NCBI GenBank assembly: GCA_002422685.1
Contig: DITC01000042.1
Location: forward strand, 54,281 to 118,280
DNA length: 64,000 bases
Direction: 5' to 3'
DNA from: Thauera sp. UBA6194
GTDB lineage: Bacteria; Pseudomonadota; Gammaproteobacteria; Burkholderiales; Rhodocyclaceae
The translations under genes and the position numbers were made by a program. Below, in pieces: positions 27,268 through 36,737 of this stretch. The notes below the pieces were generated by a model that was not told where the DNA came from, searched no databases, and saw only the letters and a program-made list of their open reading frames with translations. Within the stretch, counting starts at the first letter, position 1, and each line of letters opens with the position of its first letter.

Positions 27268-28122
27268 ATGAGCAGCGACAAGATCGGCGTTGTGGGCGCG
27301 GGTACGATGGGCAACGGGATCGCCCAGGCGTGCGCCGTGGCGGGTATCGACGTGATCATGATGGATGTGGGCGAGGCGCAGCTCGAGCGCGGCCTCGGCA
27401 CGATCGGCGCCAGCCTCGAGCGGCTGGTGAAGAAGGAAAAGCTGAGCGCGGCCGACAAGGACGCGGCGCTCGCGCGCATCTCGACCACGACCGCCGTTGC
27501 CGAGTTCGGCGCCTGCGACCTGGTGATCGAAGCCGCGACCGAGAACCTCCCGCTCAAGCTCAAGATCTTCGCCGACCTCGATGGGGTGATGAAGCCGGAC
27601 GCGATCCTCGCCACCAACACCTCGTCGATCTCGGTCACCAAGCTCGCGGCCGCCACCCGGCGCGCCGACAAGGTGATCGGCATGCACTTCTTCAATCCGG
27701 TGCCGATGATGGCGCTGGTGGAACTGATCCGTGGTCTGCAGACGAGTGACGAGACTTACGCCCGCATCGACGCGGTCGCGAAGCGGATCGGCAAGACGCC
27801 GGTGCAGGTGAAGAACAGCCCGGGCTTCGTGGTGAACCGCATGTTGTGCCCGATGATCAACGAGGCGGTGTTCACGCTGGGCGAGGGGCTCGCGACCGCG
27901 GCCGAGATCGACGAGGCGATGAAGCTGGGCTGCAACCACCCGATCGGACCGCTGGCGCTGTGCGACCTGATCGGTCTGGACGTGCAGCTGGCGGTGATGC
28001 AGGTGCTGTTCGAGGGCTTCAAGGACCCGAAGTATCGTCCGGCGCCGCTGCTCGTGGAGATGGTCGAGGCCGGCTATCTGGGTCGCAAGAGCGGCAAGGG
28101 CTTCTTCGACTACACGCGCTGA
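27268..28122 (+). CDS. 3-hydroxybutyryl-CoA dehydrogenase (3-hydroxyacyl-CoA dehydrogenase family)
   Basis: NAD(P)-dependent oxidation of 3-hydroxyacyl-CoA to the 3-keto form, or the reverse. The 284-aa length matches the short PaaH/Hbd family. The Rossmann loop is GVVGAGTMGNGIAQA near residues 7-21; FADLDGVMKPDAILATNTSS and IGMHFFNPVPMM carry the catalytic Ser/His region; KNSPGFVVNRML begins the C-terminal domain. ATG 27268 follows AGGAG by about 10 bases. It lies 153 bp after pyc and ends at a bidirectional terminator. Roles in butyryl/aromatic acid breakdown or polyhydroxybutyrate turnover are both possible. Confidence 0.92.
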   Translation: MSSDKIGVVGAGTMGNGIAQACAVAGIDVIMMDVGEAQLERGLGTIGASLERLVKKEKLSAADKDAALARISTTTAVAEFGACDLVIEAATENLPLKLKIFADLDGVMKPDAILATNTSSISVTKLAAATRRADKVIGMHFFNPVPMMALVELIRGLQTSDETYARIDAVAKRIGKTPVQVKNSPGFVVNRMLCPMINEAVFTLGEGLATAAEIDEAMKLGCNHPIGPLALCDLIGLDVQLAVMQVLFEGFKDPKYRPAPLLVEMVEAGYLGRKSGKGFFDYTR

Positions 28123-28141
28123 TCGGGCTTCGCGCAGGAGC

Positions 28142-28172
28142 AAAAAAAACGCCACCCGAGGGTGGCGTTTTT
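28142..28172. terminator. Bidirectional terminator between the dehydrogenase and rho
   Basis: A-rich and T-rich tails flank stem AACGCCACC/GGTGGCGTT with a 4-base loop. A-tract (28142-28149) and T-tract (28168-28172) let it serve both convergent genes; it ends two bases before the rho stop. Confidence 0.9.
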
Positions 28173-28173
28173 G

Positions 28174-29608
<1,435 letters not shown>

Positions 29609-29625
<17 letters not shown>

Positions 29626-29935
29626 TGAAGGCGGTCAGTTGAGATTTGGAAAGGGCGCCCACTTTGGTCGCCTCGACGTTGCCGCCCTTGAACAGCATCA
29701 GCGTCGGAATGCCGCGGATGCCGTACTTGGCGGGAGTTTCCTGGTTATCATCGATGTTCAGCTTGGCAACCTTGAGCTTGCCGGCGTAATCCTTGGCGAC
29801 GTCGTCGAGGATCGGGGCGATCATCTTGCAGGGACCGCACCATTCGGCCCAGTAATCGACCAGCACCGGCGTCTGGGACTGCAGCACTTCGGACTCGAAG
29901 TTGCCGTCGGTCACATAGTGGATATGCTCGCTCAT
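29609..29935 (-). CDS. trxA: Thioredoxin 1
   Basis: Cytosolic thiol-disulfide reductase. The 108-aa length is exact for TrxA. The active site WCGPC is near residues 32-36, with KLNIDDNQETPAKYGIRGIP and the cis-Pro loop GIPTLMLFKGG following. ATG 29935 has an AGGAA-type site. It is the first gene of trxA-rho; its end overlaps the rho start by 17 bases, an arrangement common in proteobacteria except for the overlap. Confidence 0.97.
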
Positions 29936-30252
29936 GATTCCTCACTTAAGGGCTAGCGGAGATGGACGCAGCCGAATGGGCCGCGCCGAAGGGATTTTCT
30001 ATGAGGGGGGAGGGAAGTGCCGGTGTTGCACCGAGGGAACGGGCGAACGGGCCGGCTTCCGCGGGAAGGGCAGGCCTTCCGTGAAAGGATTTGCGCCGAA
30101 ACTTATGCGAACCCATGCGCGCCGTCAAGGGTGTCGTTGCCACGTGAGGCTGTCGTGCCTGCAGGGCGTGGCAAAAAAACAAACGGCTGGACTATATTTG
30201 ATGCCCGGGCCAGCCTGCCGGCCCGCGTGAAACCGATTCCTGGAGAGACACA
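29936..30252. other. Divergent intergenic region trxA / ferredoxin
   Basis: 317 bp without a convincing gene. It must carry the promoters of both divergent genes. A possible -10 for the ferredoxin, TATATT, is at 30193-30198, without a good -35. A small dyad CTTCC-GCG-GGAAG lies at 30056-30068. Nothing else stands out. Confidence 0.5.
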
Positions 30253-30576
30253 ATGACCTATGTCGTGACCGAGAGCTGCATCCGCTGCAAATACACCGAC
30301 TGTGTGGACGTCTGCCCGGTCGATTGCTTCCGGGAGGGGCCAAATTTTCTCGTCATCGATCCCGAAGAGTGCATCGACTGCACGCTGTGCGTGGCCGAGT
30401 GCCCGGTCGAGGCGATCTTCGCCGAAGATGACGTGCCGCAGGATCAGCAGCACTTCGTCGCCCTCAACGCCGAGCTCGCAAAGCAATGGAAGCCGATCGT
30501 CGAGCGCAAGGATGCGCTGCCCGATGCGGACGAGTGGGCGAAGATCAAGGCCAAGCTCGGGGAGCTGCTGCGTTGA
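30253..30576 (+). CDS. fdxA: 7Fe (3Fe-4S/4Fe-4S) ferredoxin FdxA
   Basis: Small electron carrier. The 107-aa protein has CIRCKYTDCVDVCPVDC near residues 9-25, in which the second cluster Cys spacing is changed as in 3Fe-4S sites, and CIDCTLCVAECP near 40-51 for the 4Fe-4S cluster. A C-terminal helical tail of about 45 residues is typical of the Azotobacter FdI/FdxA type. TGGAGAG precedes ATG 30253. It stands alone; its redox partner is not indicated by context. Confidence 0.93.
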   Translation: MTYVVTESCIRCKYTDCVDVCPVDCFREGPNFLVIDPEECIDCTLCVAECPVEAIFAEDDVPQDQQHFVALNAELAKQWKPIVERKDALPDADEWAKIKAKLGELLR

Positions 30577-30688
30577 GCACGGGCGCGTAGGTGTCTTCCC
30601 TGATCGGCTTTCCGGCGTCGGGGCGATGCACTAAGATGGCGCCTGAAACGGCTTTCAAACAACACATTCACACGCTTCGGAGACTGAA

Positions 30689-31138
30689 ATGCTGGTGAGC
30701 GAGATTCTCGCGATCAAGGGCAAGGTGCTCTTCACGATCGCGCCGAACAGGCGCATTGCCGAAGCGGTTGAAATCATGAACGAGCAGGACGTGGGCTCGC
30801 TCGTCGTCTTTTCTCGTGGCGAGATGGTGGGCATGCTGACCTTCCGCGAGGTGCTCGTCACCGTGCAGAAGGCCGGCGCCGACTGGCAGTCGCTGACGGT
30901 GGGCGAGGTCATGCTGCACGACCCGCGCTCGGCCACCCCCGACATGGAGATGGATGAGCTGCGCCGGCTGATGGTCGAACATCACCAGCGCTATCTGCCC
31001 GTGATGGACGGGGCCACCCTGCTCGGCGTGGTGAGCTTCCACGACGTCGCCAAGGCGGTGCTCGAAGAGCAGAGCTTCGAGAACCGCATGCTCAAGAACT
31101 ACATCCGCAACTGGCCCGCCAGCGAGGAGGAGCAGTAG
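30689..31138 (+). CDS. Tandem CBS-domain protein
   Basis: A 149-aa protein made of two CBS motifs (about residues 5-60 and 75-135), a Bateman module that usually binds adenosyl nucleotides. Typical segments are AEAVEIMNEQDVGSLVVFSR and LRRLMVEHHQRYLPVMDG. No enzyme domain is attached. ATG 30689 follows GGAGA by 6 bases. It precedes an acyl-CoA ligase gene by 219 bp. The role is regulatory at best guess; the partner is unknown. Confidence 0.88.
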   Translation: MLVSEILAIKGKVLFTIAPNRRIAEAVEIMNEQDVGSLVVFSRGEMVGMLTFREVLVTVQKAGADWQSLTVGEVMLHDPRSATPDMEMDELRRLMVEHHQRYLPVMDGATLLGVVSFHDVAKAVLEEQSFENRMLKNYIRNWPASEEEQ

Positions 31139-31194
31139 CACACAGGGTCGGGCCGCAAGCCCGGCCGGCGGCGGCACGACCGTCGCACCTCCAT

Positions 31195-31324
31195 GAACGG
31201 AGCGATCCGTTCGGTCGATCCCTTCGGTACATAGAAAAGGGACGACCTGGTTGGAATGAAGCGGCAGACGCATGGCGTCTGCCGGACGCCTCGGGAGGGC
31301 GGAGCTGACGGGTCTTGTGACCCG
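31195..31324 (+). repeat. Three hairpins in the acyl-CoA ligase 5' region
   Basis: Within 130 bp upstream of the ligase lie GAACGGA-N4-TCCGTTC (31195-31212), a perfect 9-bp stem GGCAGACGC/GCGTCTGCC with ATG loop (31263-31283), and CGGGTC/GACCCG with a TTGT loop (31309-31324). The first could be a repressor site; the others look like RNA stem-loops. No function is proven. Confidence 0.5.
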
Positions 31325-31357
31325 CCGGCGGACTTTCCAGCAACAGGAGGAGATAAC

Positions 31358-33019
31358 GTGGAAAAAATCTGGCTGAAAAGCTACCGACCGGGTGTTCCGG
31401 CGGAAATCGATGTGAACGAGTTCGGCTCGCTCGGCGAGCTGTTCGAGCGCAGCGTCGCGCGTTTTGCCGCCAAGCCGGCTTACGTGTGCATGGGCAAGAC
31501 GATCAGCTATGCCGAGCTCGACGCGCAGACGGCGCACTTCGGCGCGTTCCTGCAGAGCGAGCTCGGGCTGCCCAAGGGCGCGCGCGTCGCGCTCATGATG
31601 CCGAACGTGCTGCAATATCCGATTGCGCTGTTCGGCGCGCTGCGCGCCGGCTACACGGTGGTGAACGTCAACCCGCTCTACACCGCGCGCGAGCTCGAGC
31701 ACCAGCTCAAGGACGCAGGCGCGGACGCGATCGTGATCCTGGAGAACTTCGCGCACACGCTCGATCACGTGCGGGCGCGGGTCCCGGTCAAGCACGTCGT
31801 TGTCGCCAGCATGGGCGAGATGCTCGGTTTTCCGAAGGGCGCGATCGTCAACTTCATCGTGCGCCGCGTGCGCAAGATGGTGCCGGCCTGGACGCTCGAT
31901 GGCCACGTCCGCTTTGCCGAGGCGCTGCGCCGGGGCAAAGCGCACACGCTGCAGCCGGTGCAGATGGGGCACGACGACATCGCCTTTCTGCAGTACACCG
32001 GCGGCACCACCGGCGTGGCCAAGGGCGCGATGCTCACGCACCGCAACATCATCGCCAACCTGCAGCAGGCACACGCCTGGATCGCGCCCAACGTCGGCGA
32101 GGGCAGCGAGACCATCATCACCGCGCTGCCGCTGTACCACATCTTCTCGCTGACGGCGAACTGCCTGACCTTTCTGAAGATCGGTGCGCGCAACGTGCTG
32201 ATCCCCAATCCGCGCGACATCCCCGGTTTCGTGAAGGAGCTCGGCAAGCAGCGCTTCACGGTCATCACCGGGGTGAACACCTTGTTCAACGCGCTGGTGA
32301 ACAACCCCGACTTCGCCAAGCTCGACTTCTCTGCGCTCAAGGTCACCCTGGGGGGCGGAATGGCGGTGCAGCAGGCGGTGGCGGAGAAGTGGAAGCGGGT
32401 CACCGGGGTGCCCCTGATCGAAGCCTACGGACTGACCGAAACCTCTCCGGCCGTGACCATCAATCCGCTCGACCTCGCGGCCTTCAATCACTCCATCGGG
32501 CTGCCGATCTCGTCCACCGAGATCAGCATCCGTGACGACGACGGCAACGAACTGCCGGTGGGGCAGCGCGGCGAGCTGTGCGTGCGCGGCCCGCAGGTCA
32601 CGCCGGGTTACTGGAATCTTCCGCAGGAGACCGCGCGCGCATTCACCCACGACGGCTACCTGCGCACGGGCGATATCGTCGTGATCGACGAGCAGGGCTT
32701 CATCACCCTGGTCGATCGCAAGAAGGACATGATCCTGGTCTCGGGCTTCAACGTGTACCCGAACGAGATCGAGGATGTGATCGCGAGTCATCCCGGCGTA
32801 CTCGAGGTTGCCGCGATCGGCGTGCCCGACGAGCGCAGCGGCGAGTCGGTCAAGGTGTTCATCGTGCGCAAGGACCCGGGCCTGACGGTGGAGGTGGTGG
32901 TGGCGCACTGCCGGGAGAACCTGACCGGCTACAAGATTCCGCACCACATCGAGTTCCGCGACGAGCTGCCCAAGAGCAACGTGGGCAAGATCCTGCGTCG
33001 CGAACTGCGCGAAAGTTGA
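31358..33019 (+). CDS. fadD: Long-chain fatty-acid--CoA ligase (FadD type)
   Basis: ATP-dependent activation of fatty acids to acyl-CoA for beta-oxidation or lipid synthesis, usually at the inner membrane. The 553-aa protein has the AMP-binding loop YTGGTTGVAKGAMLTHRN near residues 211-228, the YGLTETSPAVT motif near 357-367, GDIVVIDEQGF, and the FadD signature KKDMILVSGFNVYPNEIE. The start is GTG 31358, behind a very strong AGGAGGAG (31345-31352). The substrate chain length is inferred from FadD likeness (MEKIWLKSYRPGVPAEID start), not shown. Confidence 0.92.
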   Translation: MEKIWLKSYRPGVPAEIDVNEFGSLGELFERSVARFAAKPAYVCMGKTISYAELDAQTAHFGAFLQSELGLPKGARVALMMPNVLQYPIALFGALRAGYTVVNVNPLYTARELEHQLKDAGADAIVILENFAHTLDHVRARVPVKHVVVASMGEMLGFPKGAIVNFIVRRVRKMVPAWTLDGHVRFAEALRRGKAHTLQPVQMGHDDIAFLQYTGGTTGVAKGAMLTHRNIIANLQQAHAWIAPNVGEGSETIITALPLYHIFSLTANCLTFLKIGARNVLIPNPRDIPGFVKELGKQRFTVITGVNTLFNALVNNPDFAKLDFSALKVTLGGGMAVQQAVAEKWKRVTGVPLIEAYGLTETSPAVTINPLDLAAFNHSIGLPISSTEISIRDDDGNELPVGQRGELCVRGPQVTPGYWNLPQETARAFTHDGYLRTGDIVVIDEQGFITLVDRKKDMILVSGFNVYPNEIEDVIASHPGVLEVAAIGVPDERSGESVKVFIVRKDPGLTVEVVVAHCRENLTGYKIPHHIEFRDELPKSNVGKILRRELRES

Positions 33020-33071
33020 GGGGCACGAGGTGGGCGTCTTCAGGGGCAGAAAAAGATTCCGGAAAAGATTC

Positions 33072-33101
33072 TTGTGCAATGCACAGTTTCATGATTAAAC
33101 T
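33072..33101 (+). promoter_or_regulatory. Candidate ilv promoter with overlapping palindrome
   Basis: TTGTGC (33072-33077), 18-bp spacer, TAAACT (33096-33101). The -35 overlaps the perfect palindrome TGTGCA-A-TGCACA (33073-33085). Upstream, AAAAGATTC occurs twice, 12 bp apart (33051-33059, 33063-33071). Confidence 0.55.
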
Positions 33102-33163
33102 GCCGAGCAACTCGTCGGATGCGTGAAGTGCGCCTGATGAAAGTGTTTTCGCAAGAGGCCCCG

Positions 33164-33235
33164 ATGTTCCGTTTCGCCGCTACTGTCCTGGTATCCGTAG
33201 TACGCGTAGTAAGCGTAGGCAGGCACGCGTCGTAA
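33164..33235 (+). CDS. ilv operon leader peptide (valine-rich attenuator peptide)
   Basis: A 23-residue open frame from ATG 33164 to TAA 33233-33235, reading MFRFAATVLVSVVRVVSVG then RHAS. Seven of 11 residues between positions 8 and 18 are Val, with one Leu. Six of the seven Val codons are GTA, rare in the neighbouring genes, which use GTG and GTC. AGAGG lies 5-6 bases upstream. It is followed 35 bp later by a strong hairpin terminator and then ilvB, the layout of a transcription attenuator: Val-tRNA shortage would stall the ribosome on the GTA run and favour antitermination. Too short for ordinary gene finding. Confidence 0.85.
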   Translation: MFRFAATVLVSVVRVVSVGRHAS

Positions 33236-33270
33236 CGGGACACGAAACACTCGAGCACAAGGATTCCAGA

Positions 33271-33304
33271 CCCCCGTCGGCGCGCAAGCCCGACGGGGGT
33301 TTTT
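33271..33304 (+). terminator. Attenuator terminator before ilvB
   Basis: Stem CCCCCGTCGG (33271-33280) with CCGACGGGGG (33290-33299), 9-base loop, then five T (33300-33304). It lies between the leader peptide and ilvB. ACGGG at 33235-33239, right after the peptide stop, could pair with CCCGT in the left arm to form a rival antiterminator. Confidence 0.87.
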
Positions 33305-33359
33305 GTTTCTGGGTTTCCCCGCCGGTCTGGCCACCGAATTCGCAAGCAAGGAGAGCAAC

Positions 33360-35027
33360 ATGATGCAAATGACCGGCGCGCAACTGATGGTGCGCCTTCT
33401 CGAGCGCCAGGGCGTGCGCACCGTCGCGGGCATTCCCGGCGGCGCCATCCTGCCGTTTTACGACGCAATGTCGGCGAGCGAGCAGATTCGTCACGTGCTC
33501 GCGCGCCACGAGCAGGGCGCGGGCTTCATGGCCCAGGGCATGGCGCGCGTGTCCGGCGTGCCGCAGGTGTGCGTCGCCTCGAGTGGTCCGGGCGCGACCA
33601 ACCTGGTCACCGCGATTGCCGATGCCTGCCTCGACTCGATCCCGATGGTCGTCATCACCGGCCAGGTGCCGCAGGCGATGATCGGCACCGACGCCTTCCA
33701 GGAGGTCGACATCTACGGCATCACGGTGCCGATTACCAAGCACAACTTCCTCGTGCGCTCGGCGCAGGAACTGCTCGAGGTGGTGCCCGACGCCTTCCGC
33801 ATCGCCATGTCGGGCCGCCCCGGCCCGGTGTTGATCGACGTGCCCAAGGACGTGCAGAACCAGACCATCACCATCGACGAGCTGCCGCCGCCCGCGGTCG
33901 CCGACCCCGCGCCGGCGCTCGACATGGCGGCGGTCGAGGCCGCCGCGCAGATGATCAACGCGGCCGAGCGCCCGGTGCTTTATCTGGGTGGCGGCGTGGT
34001 CGCCTCGGGCGCCGCGCCGCTGGCGGTGAAACTGGCCGAGCATGCCGGGCTGCCCACGACGATGACGCTGATGGGGCTCGGTGCGATGGCCATCGACCAC
34101 CCGCTGTCGATCGGCATGCTCGGCATGCACGGCGCGCGCTACACCAACTTCGTGCTCGAAGAGTCGGACCTGCTGATCGTCGTCGGCGCGCGCTTCGACG
34201 ACCGCGCGATCGGCCGCGCGGCGCAGTTCTGCCCGAACGCGAAGATCGTGCACATCGACATCGACGCGTCCGAGCTGCACAAGATCAAGACCGCCCACGT
34301 CGCGCTCCACGCCAACGTCGGGTGCGCGCTCGAGGCCCTGCTGCCGCGCGTGCAGGCCAAGCCGCGCGAGGGCTGGCTGGCGCAGGTCGACAGCCTGAGG
34401 TCGCGCTTTCCGATGCAGTTCCCGGGGCAGGACGACCCGCGCAGCCACTACGGCCTCATCCACGCCGTGGCCAGCGCGCTCGACGACGAGGCGATCGTCG
34501 CCACCGACGTCGGTCAGCACCAGATGTGGGTGGCGCAGGCCTATCCCTTCCGCCGTCCGCGCCAGTGGTTGACCTCGGGCGGCCTGGGCACGATGGGCTT
34601 CGGCCTGCCCACCGCGATGGGCGCGGCGCTCGCCGAGCCGGATCGCACGGTGGTGTGCTTCACCGGCGACGGCAGCTTCAAGATGAACATCCAGGAGCTC
34701 GCCACGCTCGCCGAGGAGGGGCTCAAGGTCAAGATCGTGCTGATGAACAACAACGCGCTCGGCCTGGTATATCAGCAGCAGAAGCTCTTCTACGGCCAGC
34801 GTCTGTTTGCGTCCAAGTACCGCACCGAGCCCGACTTCGTGAAGATCGCCGAGGGCTTCGGCGTGCCGGCGGTCGATCTGGACAAGGCCGACGATCCGCG
34901 CGCCGCGCTCGCCGAGGCACTGCATGCGCCGGGCCCGTGCCTGATCCACGCGACGATCGATCGCGAACAATTCGTGTATCCCATGGTGCCGCCGGGTGCG
35001 GCCAACACCGAGATGATCGGAGGCTGA
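33360..35027 (+). CDS. ilvB: Acetolactate synthase, large (catalytic) subunit
   Basis: ThDP- and FAD-dependent condensation of pyruvate with pyruvate or 2-ketobutyrate, first common step of Val/Leu/Ile synthesis. The 555-aa protein has the catalytic Glu in LARHEQGAGFMAQGMAR (near residue 48-50), the central FAD domain, and the C-terminal ThDP motif GDGSFKMNIQELATL with NNNALGLVYQQQ. ATG 33360 follows AAGGAGAG. The stop overlaps the ilvN start by one base. Expression is very likely controlled by the leader-peptide attenuator just upstream. Confidence 0.95.
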   Translation: MMQMTGAQLMVRLLERQGVRTVAGIPGGAILPFYDAMSASEQIRHVLARHEQGAGFMAQGMARVSGVPQVCVASSGPGATNLVTAIADACLDSIPMVVITGQVPQAMIGTDAFQEVDIYGITVPITKHNFLVRSAQELLEVVPDAFRIAMSGRPGPVLIDVPKDVQNQTITIDELPPPAVADPAPALDMAAVEAAAQMINAAERPVLYLGGGVVASGAAPLAVKLAEHAGLPTTMTLMGLGAMAIDHPLSIGMLGMHGARYTNFVLEESDLLIVVGARFDDRAIGRAAQFCPNAKIVHIDIDASELHKIKTAHVALHANVGCALEALLPRVQAKPREGWLAQVDSLRSRFPMQFPGQDDPRSHYGLIHAVASALDDEAIVATDVGQHQMWVAQAYPFRRPRQWLTSGGLGTMGFGLPTAMGAALAEPDRTVVCFTGDGSFKMNIQELATLAEEGLKVKIVLMNNNALGLVYQQQKLFYGQRLFASKYRTEPDFVKIAEGFGVPAVDLDKADDPRAALAEALHAPGPCLIHATIDREQFVYPMVPPGAANTEMIGG

Positions 35028-35344
35028 TGATGATCGAACAGGTTGCCGACCCGCTGCCGCAAGCCAGCTACGCCAAGGTCGTTCTGGAACTGGATGTGAA
35101 CAACCACCCCGGGGTGATGAGCCACATCTGCAATCTCTTCGCGCGCCGCGCGTTCAACGTCGAGGGCATCCTGTGCATGCCGGTGTCCGACGGCAAGCGC
35201 TCGCGCATCTGGCTGCTGGTGTTCGAGGACCAGCGCCTGGAGCAGATGATCCGCCAGCTCGAGAAGCTCGAGGACGTGCTCAACGTGCGCCGCCACGGTG
35301 CCGAGCATGAGGTCTTCGAGCGCCTGGAGGGGTTCTTCCACTGA
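35027..35344 (+). CDS. ilvN: Acetolactate synthase, small (regulatory) subunit
   Basis: ACT-domain subunit that activates IlvB and mediates feedback inhibition by branched-chain amino acids. The 105-aa protein is of the short, single-ACT type; VVLELDVNNHPGVMSHICNL (residues 18-37) is the ligand-binding ACT start, and FNVEGILCMPVSD follows. GGAGG lies in the ilvB end; the ATG overlaps its TGA by one base. There is no C-terminal domain, unlike the ~160-aa IlvH type. Confidence 0.92.
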   Translation: MMIEQVADPLPQASYAKVVLELDVNNHPGVMSHICNLFARRAFNVEGILCMPVSDGKRSRIWLLVFEDQRLEQMIRQLEKLEDVLNVRRHGAEHEVFERLEGFFH

Positions 35345-35404
35345 GACCCGTGTCGGCCGATCCGGCCGCACGGAAGCCCGGCGGCGCTGCGTTGCCGGGC
35401 TGAA

Positions 35405-35443
35405 GGGGACGGGGCGTGCGTGCTAGACTCGCGCCCCGTCCCC
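35405..35443 (+). repeat. Long perfect inverted repeat upstream of aroC
   Basis: GGGGACGGGGCG (35405-35416) with CGCCCCGTCCCC (35432-35443), 12 bp perfect, 15-base loop containing TAGACT, a -10-like hexamer. A weaker stem AGCCCGGC/GCCGGGCT lies just before (35375-35401). Neither has a T run. Confidence 0.55.
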
Positions 35444-35511
35444 GTTCATTTGCAAACCCCTGCGCGAGCGCGCGTGCATGCCGCGCTGCGCAGGCGAAAA
35501 GAGAGACTTCC

Positions 35512-36642
35512 ATGTCCGGCAACACCCTCGGCACGCTGTTCACCGTCACCTCCTTCGGCGAATCCCACGGCCCGGCGATCGGCTGCATCGTCGACGGCTG
35601 TCCGCCGGGGCTGGCGATCAGCGAGGCCGACATCCAGGCCGAGCTCGACCGCCGCAAGCCGGGCACCTCGCGCCACGTCACCCAGCGCCGCGAGCCGGAC
35701 ACGGTCGAGATCCTGTCGGGCGTGTTCGAGGGCGTCACCACCGGCACCCCGATCTCGCTGCTGATCCGCAACCAGGATCAGCGCAGCAAGGACTACGGCA
35801 ACATCGCCGACACCTTCCGCCCCGGGCATGCCGATTACGCCTACCTGCAGAAATACGGCGTGCGCGACCACCGCGGCGGCGGGCGCTCGTCGGCGCGCGA
35901 GACCGCGGTGCGGGTGGCCGCCGGCGCGATCGCGAAGAAGTGGCTGAAGGAGCGTCACGGCATCGTGATCCGCGCCTGCATGGGCGCGCTCGGACCGATC
36001 GAGATCCCCTTCGTGTCCTGGGACGAGGTCGACGGCAACCCCTTCTTCGCCCCCAACGCCGCGATCGTGCCCGAACTCGAGGCCTACATGGACGCGCTGC
36101 GCAAGTCGGGCGACTCGATCGGCGCGCGCATCGACGTGGTCGCCAGCGGCGTCCCGGTCGGCTGGGGCGAGCCGGTGTATGGGCGGCTGGACGCCGACAT
36201 CGCCTACGCGATGATGGGCATCAACGCGGTTAAGGGCGTTGAGATCGGCGCCGGCTTCAGGTCGGTCGCGCAGCGCGGCACCGAGCACGGCGACGAGATG
36301 ACGCCCGCAGGCTTCCTGTCCAACCACGCCGGCGGCGTGCTCGGCGGCATCTCCACCGGGCAGGACATCCTCGCCAGCATCGCGATCAAGCCCACCTCGA
36401 GCCTGCGCCTCGAGCGCCGCTCGATCGACCGCGCCGGCAATCCGGTGATGGTCGCCACCGAAGGCCGGCACGACCCCTGCGTGGGCATCCGCGCCACGCC
36501 GATCGCCGAATCCATGCTCGCGCTGGTGCTCATCGACCATGCGCTGCGCCACCGCGCGCAGTGCGGCGACGTGCGCACCGACACACCGCGCATTGCCGGG
36601 CTCGCCCCCGAGGGCAGCCAGCGCCTGCCGTCGCCACGCTGA
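35512..36642 (+). CDS. aroC: Chorismate synthase
   Basis: FMN-dependent last step of the shikimate pathway, EPSP to chorismate. The 376-aa protein carries the three family signatures: GESHGPAIGCIVDGCPPG near residues 16-33, RHVTQRREPDTVEILSGVFE, and DHRGGGRSSARETAVRVAAG near 123-142. Start ATG 35512 (MSGNTLGTLFTVTSFGE) is the family start; AGAGA precedes it. It is next to an MFS gene and downstream of ilvBN, likely a separate transcript. Confidence 0.97.
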   Translation: MSGNTLGTLFTVTSFGESHGPAIGCIVDGCPPGLAISEADIQAELDRRKPGTSRHVTQRREPDTVEILSGVFEGVTTGTPISLLIRNQDQRSKDYGNIADTFRPGHADYAYLQKYGVRDHRGGGRSSARETAVRVAAGAIAKKWLKERHGIVIRACMGALGPIEIPFVSWDEVDGNPFFAPNAAIVPELEAYMDALRKSGDSIGARIDVVASGVPVGWGEPVYGRLDADIAYAMMGINAVKGVEIGAGFRSVAQRGTEHGDEMTPAGFLSNHAGGVLGGISTGQDILASIAIKPTSSLRLERRSIDRAGNPVMVATEGRHDPCVGIRATPIAESMLALVLIDHALRHRAQCGDVRTDTPRIAGLAPEGSQRLPSPR

Positions 36643-36737
36643 TTTCATGCTGCCGGGGTGGGGCGTTTGCGAGCGTGAAGCGCGTCGCGTGCGTGCGCTG
36701 ACCGCGCGGGCGCCCAAGCGTCCATGAGGCGCCCGCG

